Source: Actinomycetota bacterium
GTDB lineage: Bacteria > Actinomycetota > UBA4738
Direction: 5' to 3'
Assembly: GCA_005885025.1 (NCBI GenBank)
Contig: VAYC01000210.1
Span: 580 to 8,074, forward strand
Length of the DNA stretch: 7,495 nt
Shown here: one piece after another, positions 5,778 to 7,495 of the stretch
How the letters are laid out: each line of letters opens with the position of its first letter
How positions within the stretch are numbered: position 1 is the first letter of the stretch
Program-made: the position numbers and the translations under genes
The notes under the pieces: model-generated
The model's input: the letters and a program-made list of their open reading frames with translations, nothing else
What the model was told of the DNA's origin: nothing
Databases searched by the model: none

Positions 5778-6722
5778 GTGAAGGTCGTGGCGCTTGCCGG
5801 AGGTGTGGGGGCCGGGAAGTTCCTGCGTGGGCTGGTCCGGGTGGTGCCGCCCGAGGCCCTCACGGTCATCGTCAATACCGGGGACGACATCGTCCTGCAC
5901 GGGCTGCACGTCTCGCCGGACCTCGACTCGGTGACGTACTGGCTGGGGGGCGTCGGGGGACGAGCCCGCGAGACGTTCCGCGCCACGGATGAGTTGAGGG
6001 CCTTCGGCGCCGAGGGGTCGTGGTTCGGTCTCGGTGACATGGACCTGGCCACCCACCTCTTCCGCACGCGGTTGCTGGCCGAGGGGCGGACCCTGTCGGG
6101 GGCGACATCGACGCTGGCCGCTCGGTTCGGCGTGACCGCCCATCTCCTGCCGATGAGCGACGATCCGGTGGCGACGCATGTGGAGGTGTCCGACGATGCG
6201 GGCGCCGCCTTCGATCTTCACTTCCAGGAGTATTGGGTCCGGCGAGGGGGCAGGGACGAAGTGAAGGCGGTTCGGTTTGACGGGATCGAACTGGCGCGGC
6301 CTGCTCCCGGTGTCGTCGAGGCCATCGAGGGCGCCGACGCAGTCCTGCTCTGTCCTTCCAACCCCATCGTGTCGATCGACCCCATCCTCGCCGTACCTCG
6401 CATCGGCGAGGCGGTGGCCGCCCGTCGCGGACGAGCGGCCGGGGTCTCTCCCATCGTCGGCGGCTCGCCGCTTCGAGGGATGGCCGACAAGCTGCTGCCG
6501 GTGGCGGGGGTGGAGGTCTCAGCAGCCGGGGTGGCGTCGTACTACGCGGGTCGGGGTCTCATCGGAGGTTGGGTGATCGATGGCGTGGATCAGGGGCAGG
6601 CAGGGCGGGTTCGAGCAATGGGGATCCGGGTGACCGTCACCGACACGATCATGGTCGACGACGATGCGGCCGAGCGGCTGGCCCGAACCGCGCTCGACAC
6701 CGCGCTCGGGGACCAGCCGTGA
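5778..6722 (+). CDS. fbiA: FbiA/CofD, phospho-three-carbon-acid transferase of F420 synthesis
   Basis: FbiA transfers the phospho-enolpyruvyl (or phospho-lactyl) group from its guanosine-diphosphate donor to Fo, giving dehydro-F420-0 or F420-0; in Actinobacteria the phosphoenolpyruvate-derived donor is the known route. The 314-residue product matches the CofD family: LAGGVGAGKFLRGL at the N-terminus (glycine-rich loop, residues 6-19), NTGDD (33-37), SPDLDSVTYWLGG (46-58), GLGDMDLATHL (84-94), PMSDDPVATHV (125-135) and CPSNPIVSIDP (192-202). These are the donor-, metal- and Fo-binding segments of CofD. GTG at 5778 was chosen because the family N-terminus starts exactly there; the frame is open upstream, but that part is antisense to the fbiC N-terminus. 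The stop overlaps the fbiB start by 4 bp (GTGA), so the two are translationally coupled. M. tuberculosis FbiA is 331 residues. Confidence 0.95.
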   Translation: MKVVALAGGVGAGKFLRGLVRVVPPEALTVIVNTGDDIVLHGLHVSPDLDSVTYWLGGVGGRARETFRATDELRAFGAEGSWFGLGDMDLATHLFRTRLLAEGRTLSGATSTLAARFGVTAHLLPMSDDPVATHVEVSDDAGAAFDLHFQEYWVRRGGRDEVKAVRFDGIELARPAPGVVEAIEGADAVLLCPSNPIVSIDPILAVPRIGEAVAARRGRAAGVSPIVGGSPLRGMADKLLPVAGVEVSAAGVASYYAGRGLIGGWVIDGVDQGQAGRVRAMGIRVTVTDTIMVDDDAAERLARTALDTALGDQP

Positions 6723-7495
6723 CCGTCGAGGTCATCCCGATCCGCGGCATGCCGGACGTTCGGCCCGGCGACGATCTCTCCGGCTTGATCATGGCCGGGC
6801 TTCGCGCCGGGAAGCTCACGCTGCAGGACGGCGACGTCGTGGCCGTCACCCAGAAAGTCGTTTCCAAGGCGGAGGGCCGGATCGTCTCCGAGGGGCCGGA
6901 TGGGAAGGAAGCCTGGGTCAGGCGCGAGAGCCGGCGCGTGGTGGCCAGCCGGGGCGACGTCGTGATCGCCGAGACCCGCCATGGCTTCGTGTGCGCGAAC
7001 GCAGGCGTGGACGCTTCCAATGTCGCGGCGGGGTTGCTGACGCTCCTGCCGGAAGATCCCGACGGGAGCGCGGAACGGATCCGCACGTCGCTCAGCGGGT
7101 CGACCGGGGCCGACATCGGTGTCGTGATCACCGACACCTTCGGAAGGCCGTGGCGGACCGGAGTGGTCAACGTGGCCATCGGATGCGCCGGGCTGCCCGC
7201 CCTGGTCGACCTCCGAGGCACCAAGGACGGCCTCGGCCGATTGCTCGAGGTGACGGTGGTGGCTCTGGCCGACGAGGTGGCCGCGGCCAGCGGGTTGGCC
7301 ATGGGGAAGTCGGACGGGATCCCGGCGGCAGTGGTGCGGGGGGTGCGAGCCGAGGCCGAGGCGTCGCCCGCGTCGGCGCTCGTTCGCCCTCCCGCGGAGG
7401 ACCTGTTTCGAACCTCTCCCCTCCAGGCGATCCAGGACCGGGTCGACGCCACAGTCTTCAGCGAGCGGGACGTGTCCCGACACGTGGTGGGCGAG
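6719..7495 (+). CDS. fbiB: FbiB, F420:gamma-glutamyl ligase (CofE domain; C-terminal part cut by window edge)
   Basis: The frame runs 259 codons to the window end without a stop. Residues 1 to about 235 are a CofE domain, which adds L-glutamates to F420-0 using GTP. Typical segments are TQKVVSKAEGR (44-54), HGFVCANAGVDASN (88-101), TDTFGRPWR (138-146), DLRGTKDGLGRLL (164-176) and LADEVAAASGLAMGKSDG (183-200). After the normal CofE end near LVRPPAEDLFR, the frame continues with SPLQAIQDRVDATVFSERD, which resembles the opening helix of FMN-binding nitroreductase domains. That fits the two-domain FbiB of Actinobacteria (448 residues in M. tuberculosis), whose C-terminal domain reduces dehydro-F420-0; here that domain is inferred from only about 25 residues. 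It starts at GTG 6719 inside the fbiA stop (GTGA overlap), so it depends on translation of fbiA. Confidence 0.93.
   Translation, partial: MTVEVIPIRGMPDVRPGDDLSGLIMAGLRAGKLTLQDGDVVAVTQKVVSKAEGRIVSEGPDGKEAWVRRESRRVVASRGDVVIAETRHGFVCANAGVDASNVAAGLLTLLPEDPDGSAERIRTSLSGSTGADIGVVITDTFGRPWRTGVVNVAIGCAGLPALVDLRGTKDGLGRLLEVTVVALADEVAAASGLAMGKSDGIPAAVVRGVRAEAEASPASALVRPPAEDLFRTSPLQAIQDRVDATVFSERDVSRHVVGE

Overview
The window suggests a high-GC actinobacterium (Actinomycetota). Three features support this: a WhiB-family iron-sulfur regulator (found almost only in Actinobacteria and their phages), a fused CofG-CofH type Fo synthase (FbiC), and a CofE-type ligase whose frame continues past the CofE domain as in actinobacterial FbiB. 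Genus or family cannot be named from sequence alone. I see no rRNA, tRNA, CRISPR array, insertion sequence or phage gene.

Layout. Minus strand, right to left: fbiC (3184-5586, probably longer at its N-terminus), then a 277-bp gap with a terminator-like hairpin, other inverted repeats and the whiB promoter region. Next are whiB (2679-2906), an unlisted 33-residue lysine/arginine-rich protein gene (2553-2654) 24 bp behind it, a two-tier hairpin, and a large glycosyltransferase/membrane protein gene (2349 to beyond base 1). Plus strand: fbiA/cofD (5778-6722) and fbiB/cofE (6719 to beyond base 7495), overlapping by 4 bp and divergent from fbiC.

Function. FbiC, FbiA and FbiB make most of the coenzyme F420 pathway. 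FbiC builds the deazaflavin Fo, FbiA adds the phospho-three-carbon-acid side chain, and FbiB adds glutamates and, in the two-domain form, reduces dehydro-F420-0. The guanylyltransferase (FbiD/CofC) that makes FbiA's donor is not in the window. whiB beside fbiA-fbiB matches the whiB2-fbiA-fbiB neighbourhood of Mycobacterium tuberculosis, but here fbiC lies between them. The glycosyltransferase probably serves cell-envelope glycan synthesis.

Most worth checking: (1) the tiny basic protein built of AKKST-like repeats, with the best ribosome binding site in the window; (2) FbiC-like coding sequence that continues about 30 codons upstream of the only conventional start codon, with no ATG, GTG or TTG in frame; (3) an AT-rich 18-bp inverted repeat overlapping the likely -10 box of whiB.
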